DNA from: Mesostigma viride
Lineage: Eukaryota > Streptophyta > Mesostigmatophyceae > Mesostigmatales > Mesostigmataceae
Assembly (NCBI GenBank): GCA_009746045.1
Contig: RPFO01000348.1
Span: 1,243,801-1,307,800, forward strand
DNA length: 64,000 bases
Direction of reading: 5' to 3'
Shown piece after piece: positions 1-8,601 of this stretch (positions within the stretch are counted from its first letter, which is position 1; every line of letters starts with the position of its first letter). Under the pieces are notes generated by a model. It was not told where the DNA came from and did not search any database. It saw only the letters and a list, made by a program, of their open reading frames with translations. Both the position numbers and the translations under genes were made by a program.

Positions 1-93
1 AAAAGCTACTGGGTGGCATTTCGAAGAAAATCGGATGGGAAGGTGGAGCGTTATATATCCAAAACAACTCCTCAAGAACTTAGACATGACTAA
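1..93 (+). CDS. C-terminal fragment of an upstream viral gene
   Basis: A reading frame open from the first base ends with TAA at 91-93 and codes for about 30 polar, basic residues. Its stop overlaps the ATG at 86-88 of the next gene, the compact overlap usual in this element. Too little is present to assign a function. Confidence 0.35.
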   Translation, partial: KSYWVAFRRKSDGKVERYISKTTPQELRHD

Positions 94-1331
94 AATCTCA
101 AACTCGTCCGGTATATTTACAACCACCCTACAGACATTCTTGACCCGTACATTCCGATGCCCCTCCGACCAGTCTTCCACTTGAGCGGAGAGTACCACGG
201 CGCGTATGTCTGGCCAATCAAAGATGACCTACAAGACATAGAGTTCGACTCTCTAAAAACCAACAACCTCCGGATCGTACACAGCCGTCGGAGACGTGTT
301 GGAGCTGCGTCACAGGTCCACCTCGTCGAGGAATTGTAGCATTTTTGGCAAATATAGCGTCACAAAACCCGTACCGGGTGTGGCGGATACTTGGTTTAAG
401 GAGCTAACACTCACGAATGAGAGTGTCATCCGCACGGTTGTTAAGTGTCCCGATGTTCAATACGGCGTGCAAATGAACCAATATACTGCCAAAATATATG
501 GGATTCTACCAGCTCGTCAGTCGGTAAGGAAGTTTTATGTAAGACTTGGATTTTCAAACACCAAGTTGAGCAATGATCCGTTGCTTATCAGCGTAGTCGT
601 TGGAGAAGCGTGGACTGGCGGTTTTTCTACAACGACAATTCAAAATCCTCGTCGTACGTTGACATAACCTGTGATCATATTTCACTGGTTGATCCTCCAG
701 TTACTGGTATGATCCATTTGGCGACCGTGACGTTCCAGGTATTAGATCCAACAGTATCTGGCCCGACCCGCTTTTATTTGCTTCTAGCCTAAGCTACTAT
801 TATGGTTCAAGCCTGTCGTCAATTGGCGGCAATCACGGGATGGACGTGGCCCTGTATGAAGATGTCCGAGAAACTAGGCGTATATCGCACACGATTTGGA
901 AGCAGATTCTTTGGTCGGTCTGAGGCAGCCCATATACGACTACCCGCTTCCGCAATTTTGGCACGGCGCCCCTGTGGCCGTGATGTCTTTCCACGACCCG
1001 GCCACAATCGGAACTAACTCTTCCGACCGCGTTGACCAATATCCTTGTCAGGTTAACATTTGATAACAACCCACCAACGATTCTCGACATATCAAACCCA
1101 TATCGCTTAACGGCTAGCGGCCTGTCCGTCTGGCCGGTAAACGTTATAATTGGCAGCAACTGGAATGTTGTTTCAGGATACGAGGAGGATGACGGGGTGT
1201 TTGAAATCGCATTGCGGATTCCTCGCATCACCACTGACACGTCAACAAACATAGCGTTCTACGCGTTTTGCAAGTCGCGCGCTGGAAAAATGGCCGTGTC
1301 GACTAACAAGACCCTCACTTGGACGTTATAA
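86..1331 (+). pseudogene. Broken viral gene, unknown structural-type protein
   Basis: Protein-like sequence continues from the ATG at 86 to the TAA near 1331 but hops between frames about six times: frame 2 to about 150, frame 1 to about 290, frame 2 to about 605, frame 1 to about 785, frame 3 to 920, frame 2 to about 1025, then frame 3. Each segment is rich in beta-type residues (Thr, Val, Tyr, Asn, Gly), as in viral capsid or fibre proteins. The last segment, about 99 aa, is the longest clean part. I do not recognise the family, and it may be two adjacent genes. Because neighbouring genes and distant host exons read cleanly, I favour mutational decay over sequencing error. Confidence 0.45.
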
Positions 1332-1353
1332 AAATCTATGATTATATGCAGAA

Positions 1354-1857
1354 ATGGCAAGGCGTCAGAAATCAGCACGGCGCCGTCCTTCAAGTAAAAG
1401 GGGAAAACCGAAGCGTAAGGTCGCACCCCAGTCGCAGGTGACCGCTTCATCGACCAACACCATTGTCATCCACAGCGCGCCGGTCCGAAGAGCGGTGAAC
1501 AAAGGGAAGGTCGCAGAGGCGCGAGGGTTCAAGGATGCCCTTCTCATGGCGTCAGTGATGGCGAACTCTAGACCGGTCGCGTACCCCCCATTGTCCGCGT
1601 ATGCCCAACCGGCCCCTGTCGCGCCGGCTCCCGAACCGGTTGTCGTCGATGAAGCAGTGGCGGCACCCCCGGAGCCTGCGGGTGTACCTGTCGGGAAACG
1701 AGTCCAGGTGGGAGGCGCGAGGTGGAAATGCCCACAACCCGGGTGTAAGAGCACGTTCGCAAACGAAAAAAACCTCCTGCTGCATCTCAGGAGGGTCCAC
1801 AACACGGTCGTGGGAATTCCAAAAGAAGGCGCTGAAAAAAATCTCACAGAAGAGTAA
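1354..1857 (+). CDS. C2H2 zinc-finger protein of the PLV
   Basis: 167 aa. The N-terminal 30 residues are strongly basic (RRQKSARRRPSSKRGKPKRK), suggesting nucleic-acid binding or nuclear targeting. The middle is Pro/Ala/Val-rich linker. One classical C2H2 finger lies near the C-terminus, at about residues 124-149: two Cys four residues apart (CPQPGC), then a Phe/Leu core and two His four residues apart (HLRRVH). It starts 22 bases after the previous gene and is followed two bases later by the next ATG, so it sits inside the viral gene string. A TCTA motif lies 16 bases upstream of the ATG. A single finger with a basic tail could bind viral DNA in the virion or regulate transcription; which one is not shown. 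Confidence 0.7.
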   Translation: MARRQKSARRRPSSKRGKPKRKVAPQSQVTASSTNTIVIHSAPVRRAVNKGKVAEARGFKDALLMASVMANSRPVAYPPLSAYAQPAPVAPAPEPVVVDEAVAAPPEPAGVPVGKRVQVGGARWKCPQPGCKSTFANEKNLLLHLRRVHNTVVGIPKEGAEKNLTEE

Positions 1858-1859
1858 AC

Positions 1860-2123
1860 ATGAGCAGCCCGCTGTTCACTGACGCCGAGATGCTCGAGAT
1901 CTCTCAATGGATGACCCTCCATCCAAATGTCCCACGAGAGTTCATTGAGGCAGCCATGCTCTACTGTAAGAAGAAGCCACTCACAGGGAAGACAAGGCGC
2001 GCCATGAAAAGGGCATCGGCGAAAATTGAGGAAGGCGTCGTCAAGGTTTTTGGGACAAACGAAATTACTTCTGAGCTATTGTCAGAAGAAGTGGCCGATG
2101 AAAGTTCATCCAGGAAACGCTGA
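1860..2123 (+). CDS. Small PLV protein, unknown
   Basis: 87 aa, starting two bases after the stop of the zinc-finger gene. Mostly predicted helical, with a basic central part (KKKPLTGKTRRAMKRASAK) and an acidic, Ser-rich C-terminus. No family recognised. The last 22 bases overlap the frame that leads into the penton-like gene, so either the two genes overlap or a frame break separates one original protein. Confidence 0.55.
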   Translation: MSSPLFTDAEMLEISQWMTLHPNVPREFIEAAMLYCKKKPLTGKTRRAMKRASAKIEEGVVKVFGTNEITSELLSEEVADESSSRKR

Positions 2124-2164
2124 CACTCACTCTTCGCACGGAGAACCGAACTCGCGGGACGCTA

Positions 2165-2959
2165 GTGGATCCGGTATGGGACATCCCGGCGGGACTCCTT
2201 GACGATTATCACGACGTCGGGCTTACCCTCATGACCATCCCGTTTGAACAGACTCACATCAGCGAAGGAAACCGATACTTCACTGTCCGTTTGTCTGGCA
2301 GCGAGTCCCCTACGAAGGTGACCTTGCCGCTCGGCTCGTACACGACTATCGAAAACCGAAAAAACATAGAGGAAGCTTTGAAGGCGGTAGATCCTGGGTT
2401 CTCGGTCACGTACAACAGGGCGACTAGTCTTTTTACCGTGACAAATGCCACCGAGTTCTCTGTCGCGGTGGATGAGCCCACGGGCCGGGTGTTGGGGCTC
2501 ATGGAAGGATCATATCCTTTCACAGGTGTCCTCGCTAGCAACCGGCCAGCAACGAATGGGAGACTGAGAATGGTGTATGTATACAGCGACATCGTTCGAG
2601 GAAACGTGATATCATCGTCGACAGGCACGGGATATGGAGGCCTTTTGGCCGTCTGTCCCAACATGTCGCAGTTCTTAGAACCCATTGTTTGGCAGGCAGC
2701 GACCCCTTTGTGGCAGCATCTCAAGGACTCTCCCAGCAACATCACGATCCGACTGCTCGACGAGGACGACGCTCCTATAACTGTCTACTCGGATTGGGCT
2801 CTTCAGCTCTCCTTCCGCATAAGCCCTCAGAAGGCGATGGGAATAGAGGCGAGGAAGATCGGGAGCGTTTTGAAGTATATGGCCCTTGACAGGACCGTCC
2901 AGCCACAAACCAGATTTATTTCTCAGCCATCTAGTACTATCGAGGACGATGAAAGTTAA
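2165..2959 (+). CDS. Penton-like minor capsid protein (single jelly roll)
   Basis: 264 aa from a GTG at 2165; the first in-frame ATG is at 2231. The frame is open back to 2102 and the sequence just upstream looks protein-like, so the true start is unclear. Length, all-beta character and position just before the major capsid gene fit PLV and virophage penton proteins. Typical features are a segment around residues 140-150 with a Tyr-Ser-Asp-Ile motif (VYVYSDIV), followed by a stretch ending in a turn rich in Asp (LLDEDDAPI) and a Trp-containing last strand. In this family the protein forms the fivefold vertices of the icosahedral capsid. Assigned by pattern and context rather than by alignment. 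Confidence 0.7.
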   Translation: MDPVWDIPAGLLDDYHDVGLTLMTIPFEQTHISEGNRYFTVRLSGSESPTKVTLPLGSYTTIENRKNIEEALKAVDPGFSVTYNRATSLFTVTNATEFSVAVDEPTGRVLGLMEGSYPFTGVLASNRPATNGRLRMVYVYSDIVRGNVISSSTGTGYGGLLAVCPNMSQFLEPIVWQAATPLWQHLKDSPSNITIRLLDEDDAPITVYSDWALQLSFRISPQKAMGIEARKIGSVLKYMALDRTVQPQTRFISQPSSTIEDDES

Positions 2960-3305
2960 TTTTGGAGCAATCGGAAACGTGGCTAGACGCGTGGGAGAGT
3001 TTGCCGGCAACGCTATCAAGAGGGTCGGCGACGGGGCGGCCATCGTGTCAGCTGTCAAGAAAGCCGGGCACGTCGCTGGCGAAGTCATCTCAAAAATTGG
3101 CGACGGGGCGCGGGCTGCCAAACAGGCGGCGGGCATTGTCGATTCCGCGCTCGGACACATCCCATCCAACATGATCGCGAAGAGTACGCTGCTCGGGAAA
3201 GCGTACTCGGTCGCAAACACTGGTCTGAGCGCCTTGTCCAACCTCGAAAGACGGGTTGATGGAGCGAAGGTAAAAAATCCCATACTCGGCCAGCTTCTTC
3301 AGTAA
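2949..3305 (+). CDS. Small amphipathic PLV virion protein, possibly pVI-like
   Basis: 118 aa from the ATG at 2949, which overlaps the end of the penton-like gene by 11 bases; an ATG at 2886 is also in frame but would overlap much more. The sequence is a series of Gly/Ala/Lys/Val segments (VARRVGEFAGNAIKRVGDGA) that would form amphipathic helices, with no cysteine. Polintons, adintoviruses and adenoviruses carry a small membrane-active core protein (pVI type) between or near the penton and hexon genes. Position and composition match, but no diagnostic residue can be cited, so the function is an inference. Confidence 0.6.
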   Translation: MKVNFGAIGNVARRVGEFAGNAIKRVGDGAAIVSAVKKAGHVAGEVISKIGDGARAAKQAAGIVDSALGHIPSNMIAKSTLLGKAYSVANTGLSALSNLERRVDGAKVKNPILGQLLQ

Positions 3306-3320
3306 AAATATCTCATTCGA

Positions 3321-4622
3321 ATGTATACACAATCTATGGCTTCGGACAATTCCTGGTACTCGCGCGCTATCCCCAAGTCCATGCAATACCTCGTGAAGGC
3401 GCTGGGTCAGCACACGACTCAACGAGTCCATCTCAGCACCCTCTCAGCAAGCGACGGCATCAAACAAGGGTCTGTGGTCGCGGTCCGCCTCCCCACGTCC
3501 GGGTTCGTGGACTTGCACTCCTTCGCAATGTTTTTCACGGGGACCCCCACGACCACGGCGGGGTTCGCGAAGTTCCCCGCGTACACGTCCTCCATCATCA
3601 GGCGCCTCGAGGTACTGGCAGGAGGTCAGACCGTCGACAGCATCAACGACTACTCCCAGCTGTTCCATACGCTGCTCTCGGTGCACGGCGGTGTCGAGTA
3701 CAATCTCGCGCAGGCTCCCGCTGGTTGGTCGAAGAATAACAACATCGTCATTGCTGATGCGGCTGGCGCTCTCACAAACAACGTGAAGGCAAACACCGCA
3801 GTGGACGGCGTCATTGACCACTTTTTGGGATTCCTGAGTGGCGAGCCTCGGATCGTGGATCTGAGTCTCTTCCCCCCCATCGAGATCCGAATCACACTCA
3901 TGGACGGAGGGGTGATGCTTCCTAGCGTGGCGCAAGCAGCTGCTGGTGGCATCGTGGCCGTTGACGCAGGAACGGGGGTTGGTTTCGAACTGAGCAACAT
4001 CCACTTTAGCATCGACACGTACAGGTTCCAAGAGATATCGTGGGCCAGATTTTCTCGTCCAGGCTTGCCGAGGGTGGAACTCTCTCCTTCAAGTGGCGGA
4101 CGTGGCAGTCCACCAAACAGTCGCTCGGGACTCGCTCCCTATGCCATCAAGGCGTCGCTGTCTTCCGCGTCCGCCAGCAAACTCCTGGCGATTCAGGTTG
4201 CTGCCGGCGCGGACGTGACCAACGCATCTGGCAATACGATGTTCAATCACATCGCGGATGGTATGACTTCCTACCAATACGACATCAACGGATCCAACCT
4301 AGCGCCTGGATACCGTACGAACGCAACCGAGGCGTGGATCAATCTGTTGTCCGCGTTCGGTGACCAGGGGAATGTCTTGTCCTGTGTCCGGGAGGGCATG
4401 ACTCCTACCACGTGGCTAAACAACAACTTCACGATGGCGTGTCACCTTAATATGCCGTGTGCCGGTCCAGAGTACATGAGCGGCCTTGACCTTCGTGGCA
4501 CGGCATCGGTGGTCACGCTGCGAGTCGAGAAGGGAGCAACGGACTGCATTTCCTACATCTTCACGGAATGCGAATCAAAGATGGACATCGCTGCAGGCAG
4601 GCAGGCAGCCGTGTACCTCTAA
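3321..4622 (+). CDS. Major capsid protein, double jelly roll (PLV)
   Basis: 433 aa, the length usual for polinton-like virus and virophage major capsid proteins, which form trimeric pseudo-hexameric capsomers. Two beta-rich halves are visible: about 20-240 and about 270-433. The N-terminal half has the family's typical strand carrying VDLHSFAMFFTG and the segment SSIIRRLEVLAGGQTVD. The frame is open throughout. However, between about 4038 and 4130 the translated residues are Pro/Arg/Ser-rich and out of character, while the +2 frame over the same bases gives a more family-like beta segment. Two compensating single-base shifts are therefore likely, leaving an uninterrupted but damaged product. 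The start at 3321 is preceded by an A/T-rich spacer; a second ATG lies at 3336. Confidence 0.8.
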   Translation: MYTQSMASDNSWYSRAIPKSMQYLVKALGQHTTQRVHLSTLSASDGIKQGSVVAVRLPTSGFVDLHSFAMFFTGTPTTTAGFAKFPAYTSSIIRRLEVLAGGQTVDSINDYSQLFHTLLSVHGGVEYNLAQAPAGWSKNNNIVIADAAGALTNNVKANTAVDGVIDHFLGFLSGEPRIVDLSLFPPIEIRITLMDGGVMLPSVAQAAAGGIVAVDAGTGVGFELSNIHFSIDTYRFQEISWARFSRPGLPRVELSPSSGGRGSPPNSRSGLAPYAIKASLSSASASKLLAIQVAAGADVTNASGNTMFNHIADGMTSYQYDINGSNLAPGYRTNATEAWINLLSAFGDQGNVLSCVREGMTPTTWLNNNFTMACHLNMPCAGPEYMSGLDLRGTASVVTLRVEKGATDCISYIFTECESKMDIAAGRQAAVYL

Positions 4623-4650
4623 AAAATATATACGTGTGTAATGACAAACG

Positions 4651-4821
4651 ATGGACTACTTTCGAGACCCTAGCATCACAGCTAATCCGTTTAACAGGTT
4701 GAAGTTGATTTTTGACATTCCTGAAATGGCAGATTCTGGTCTGTCCATGACAATGCCAGCTAGACGAGCATTGCCCCTTCTCCCCACCTTCAAGTATCCG
4801 CTACCAAACCAAAAAAAATAA
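4651..4821 (+). CDS. Small PLV protein, unknown
   Basis: 56 aa from the ATG at 4651 to the TAA at 4819-4821, in the gap between the capsid and fibre genes. It contains a hydrophobic stretch with several Met and Pro residues, followed by a basic segment (PARRALPLLPTFKYPLPNQK). No family recognised. Its fit between two viral genes on the same strand is the main support. Confidence 0.4.
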   Translation: MDYFRDPSITANPFNRLKLIFDIPEMADSGLSMTMPARRALPLLPTFKYPLPNQKK

Positions 4822-4840
4822 CGACGATTAGTCTATACAA

Positions 4841-6821
4841 ATGTTGCTGGATAGTGGTATATGCCCCGCTCTTTTATATAAACGACGCGTTCCTAGTACC
4901 TCGGTCACGGTTGGGTTATCAACAGTGGACCTTACACCATCGAATGTCCCCGTTTTCGTGATGGCGACATTTAATGAAGACGTCACTGGTTTTGATCTAT
5001 CAGACATTGACGTGACAAACGGAACGGCAGTCGACCTCTTTTTAGGTGCACCGGCGACGTATTTTTTTGATATAACAAATATCACAGGTTCGATCCCAAC
5101 CACGGTTTCCGTGAAAGAAAATAAGGTAACAGGGGTTTCTGGGGCATATAACGACGAATCCAACCTGTTATCATTTACCTACACCCCTCCTTCCACCACC
5201 GTCACACTTGCTACAACGGCAGGCGCTAATCCTACTGCGAGCCCTATCGCAGTGGCTGCCACTTTCAGTAAGTCCATAGCTGGTTTTTCCATAGACGACA
5301 TAGTAGTTACCAATGGGACCGCTTCCTCGTTGACAGGCAGTGGTTCATCTTATACATTCTCGGTCACTCCCATCACGGCATACACCCCCACCACTGTTAG
5401 CGTGGGAGTGGATGTGGTGGACGGTGGAAACGACGCATCCAATACTCTAACATTCACACTGAGCCCTCCACCTATCACAGTCGCTCTATCTACAGCTGCA
5501 GGGACGTATCCAACCACAAGCCCCGTCACAATGGATGTCACATTTGACAAGCCCGTGACAGGGTTTGGTAGCTGGGACATCTACGTGAACAACGGAACAG
5601 CGTCGTCGGTAACCGGTACCGGGGCATCATACCAGTTCGCAATGACACCGACCACTCCATACTCCCAGACGACCGTGAGGGTGGTCGATGGCACGACGGT
5701 AGGCGAATTCGGGGTCACAAACGCCGAGTCCAACACGGTCGCGTTCACCTACTCCCCGCCGCCTACCGTCACCCTCGCGACTTCGGCCGGGGCAACACCG
5801 TCCGCGAGCCCAGTCGGCGTGACGGCTACCTTCAGCCGGTCAGTCACTGGTTTTGCGCTCGGGGACATCGTCGTTACCAACGGGACGGCGTCCAACTTGG
5901 TGCAGGTAAACGCGGCGTTTTACACGTTCGACGTGTCAGGAACCTCGAACACACTGACGACCGTCAGCGTGGGTGCCAACGCGGCGACAGACTCCGTGTC
6001 GGGCCATGGGAACTCGGCGTCTAACCGCTTACTTTTACGTATACGCCAGTTTACAACCCCGCAACAGACCCCAATCTGTTCGCGTGGTACGATCCGTCCG
6101 ACAGCGCCACGGTGTTCAGCGACACGTCGGGCACAACCCAGCAAAACACGACAGGTGGGAACGTGATGCGCGTGAACGACAAGGGGCCGAACGGGTACCA
6201 CGTGACGCAGGCAACTTCCGCCAAGTGCCCGACACTGGATACGGCGGAGCTGAACTCGAAACGGTCCCTCCGTTTTATTAACTCGCGGTCTGGCTTGTTG
6301 GAGTCCGTGAACAATTTCTGGAACGCGGTCGGGGTAAGTGCGAGTGTTTTTATAGTCGCCAAACAGCTAACGACTGCAACGTATCCAGAAATAGGGAGTT
6401 TTACGGGTATTAGAGGTTATATGCTTGGATCGTCGAACGGCAATTGTTATCTCATGTCTTATCAGTCACAGGCACAGACCGTTATCCTATTCGCTCCCGG
6501 TTCTGTATACGAAACCGTGAGCACCAGGGCTCAGTTCTTTGACAACAAGGCACACGTCCTGGCGCTTTCATGCAACAGCAGTACAAACGCATTTCTCACC
6601 CGCTTCGACGGACGACCCGGTTATGACAGAGTGGGATCGGACCCTACAACTGGTTCGGGAATCTCGCTATTGGAGGAGACACGTCCAACGCGAGTCGTGC
6701 TTTTGATGGGTGGATTGGCGAGATCCTTATCTACAACACCGCCAAAACGTCAGCGGAGCTTGAGCTGATACGCGGCTACCTCGCAGCCAAGTGGGGGGCA
6801 CCGTTAACTCCTCCAGCATAG
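4841..6821 (+). pseudogene. Fibre/adhesin-like gene: Ig-like repeats plus LamG-type lectin domain, frameshifted
   Basis: Read through two frame breaks (near 6030 and near 6660), the gene codes for about 660 aa. The first part has four tandem domains of about 95-100 aa, each with a VTATF-like strand, a core such as TGFALGDIVVTNGTA and a closing Val-rich strand. This is the pattern of bacterial-type Ig-like repeats of large adhesins (Big_12-like). The C-terminal part reads as a concanavalin A/LamG-like domain: a WYDPSD-type start near 6085 and, in the last frame, the family's closing pattern of a Trp-Ile-Gly-Glu strand and a final Trp-Gly motif before the TAG at 6819-6821. Such proteins usually act as receptor-binding fibres on virions. 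Both breaks fall at domain edges. Confidence 0.65.
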
Positions 6822-6859
6822 GCCTCTATAACTAAATATCTATCCATATCATGTAAGCA

Positions 6860-7564
6860 ATGGACTATCCAAATTATTACCAGATAGTACTTGACAGCGA
6901 GGCTTCATCGAGTGACAGTGACGTTGACAATGCGGCATTTCGTTTTAAAATTAAGCCAGATCCAAGTGCTCCCATCATTGACGGGGATTGGAGAGGCGGG
7001 CTTCACTTTGCGTCCATTGCAGGAATCGAAAGCACCCCCCTCACGTGCTCATTGGCTTGGTATCCCCCAGTTTCTTGGGTGGTGAGCACAATTTGGACCA
7101 GGGGGTTGTGTTGGGATCAGAAATATGCAAAAAAGCAACAGCAACAACGACCACTTTCGACTATTCTTTGATCAATGATCACGCATATTTCAATTTGAGG
7201 AATCCACATCTCTTTAGGAACGGGGGCATTCTGGAGATAAGGTTGGCCCACATAGATAGGGACGTAGGAGACACGGAATATCAAAACGTTGCTGCATACG
7301 ATTCTTTCGTCTGCGTGTTACAATTTGAGAGGGTGCGAGGTTTTAATAAATGCAAATGTCATGGCAAGTAATTTCTGTGCATCATATATGGGTGGTTGCT
7401 TCGGAAAATTCACTCTCGTGGACACTCTAGAATCTTCGTTCAGGCGCTTGACAAGTGACCCAGTTGATTACTCGCACGCTTACGAGTCTTTTTACCTAAA
7501 TTCACGTCCCAGAACTCGCCACGTGGTAGAGGCCACCTTAGACTTGCATCGCTCCGAAATTTAG
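6860..7564 (+). pseudogene. PLV protein of unknown function, frameshifted
   Basis: From the ATG at 6860 about 70 residues read well in frame 2. The likely continuation is in frame 1 from about 7060 to 7340, and a further protein-like stretch in frame 2 runs to the TAG at 7562-7564. Asp/Ser-rich near the N-terminus, beta-rich in the middle, with a Gly/Cys-containing segment near 7375-7400. No family recognised. The spacer before it contains two TCTA motifs (6825 and 6839). One gene with two breaks, or two genes, are both possible. Confidence 0.4.
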
Positions 7565-7713
7565 CCAAGTTCGACACTTGTACAAGTCCAGCCACCTTCG
7601 CGTCCTGTCCAGGCCGTGCCAGCAGACGTAACGGACCTTGGCACATTGTGCACAAATAGGCAAAATCACGTGCAAGTCACGCATCTCACGTTGCAAGCTC
7701 TCTGCCGGTAGCC

Positions 7714-8250
7714 ATGGCTTCCCGAAACGCAGGGCCTTGCGAGAAAGCGCTGGCAATGCTTGGAAAAATCCTCGATGGTCTCGAGGACGGCCAGACAAAG
7801 ATATCTGACCAGCTCGCACACCTGACGCACAAGGTCTCCCTTCTTTCCGGAAACGAAGGTGCTGTTGGAGGCACCGGACCTACCTGCGAGGTCTTCAAGA
7901 TTCACGACGCCGGATATGACGATGTCGACCGCAAGACGCCAAAAATTTGCGTCGAGTGGGTCTACGAGAAGAATGCGGCAAAGCCGAGGAAGGTCGAGGA
8001 CCGCTGCGAGTGGATTCGCCTCGACCAAGCCGACGGGTGCGTTAAGATGGTTGACGATTTCCTCAATGGCTTCTCCAAGTCCAAGCGCCAGCCAGGCATT
8101 TCCCCCATTGCGCTCTACAGGGCATGGGAGGAGGTAAAGAAGGGTTTCGAGGACGCAAAGACCGCCACTTCCAATGGCAGGAAGAGGAGCCGCGAGGGAG
8201 CGTCAAGCTCCCACGGCCATGGCGACAAGAAGAACTCCGCTCGTACGTGA
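7714..8250 (+). CDS. Unknown protein at the right edge of the PLV
   Basis: 178 aa, uninterrupted. The N-terminal 40 residues are helical and could form a short coiled coil (ALAMLGKILDGLEDGQTKIS). The middle holds several Trp and Cys residues and a charged helix. The last 25 residues are basic and Ser/His-rich (GRKRSREGASSSHGHGDKKN), resembling a nuclear-localisation or DNA-binding tail. Not recognised. It lies 150 bases after the previous viral-like gene on the same strand, and its base composition resembles the capsid genes, so I place it in the element with moderate confidence. Confidence 0.5.
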   Translation: MASRNAGPCEKALAMLGKILDGLEDGQTKISDQLAHLTHKVSLLSGNEGAVGGTGPTCEVFKIHDAGYDDVDRKTPKICVEWVYEKNAAKPRKVEDRCEWIRLDQADGCVKMVDDFLNGFSKSKRQPGISPIALYRAWEEVKKGFEDAKTATSNGRKRSREGASSSHGHGDKKNSART

Positions 8251-8601
8251 AGAGCCCGACTGGACACTCCAAGGACAAGGAGTAGATTGTCGTCTTGTTG
8301 ACGACGGCAACGAGCTTGCCATTTTCGCTCTTGTCGAGCTGATAACGAATGTAAACGTGTTATATTTTTTAATGAATTCGTTTATGCAGTATAAAACGCG
8401 TCAATATATGCTGAAAACAATTTTCATTTCGTCTCGAATTGCAGTTCTAACTGCGGGTTTAAAAAAGTAGAGTAAACCTCTCATGCATCGACGCAGGTCG
8501 TATGGGATTCTTGCATAGGTCGTCTGAGTTTCAGATTAATAAACCCTAACACTCTGCACACCCGCCGCGCGGCCCTCGCCGGCTCCCTCACCCTGCGAGG
8601 C
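8251..8601. other. AT-rich spacer after the PLV, no gene seen
   Basis: Falls to AT-rich sequence around 8340-8480, then becomes GC-rich up to the satellite. No convincing coding frame, repeat or RNA gene was found. Confidence 0.5.

Larger units (their letters stand above)
1..8250 (+). mobile_element. Endogenous polinton-like virus (PLV), right-hand part, decaying
   Basis: A run of closely packed genes on one strand, with spacers of about 2-35 bases or short overlaps, holds the morphogenesis module typical of polinton-like viruses: zinc-finger protein, penton-like protein, small amphipathic protein, double-jelly-roll major capsid protein and a fibre-like protein. The left end is cut by the window edge, and no polymerase, packaging ATPase, protease or integrase is visible, so only part of the element is here. 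Four of the larger genes contain frame breaks, whereas the host genes at 12-60 kb splice in perfect phase. I infer an integrated, decaying copy. The right boundary is uncertain: the last viral-looking gene ends at 8250 and a satellite begins at 8602. No terminal inverted repeat could be checked. Confidence 0.75.
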
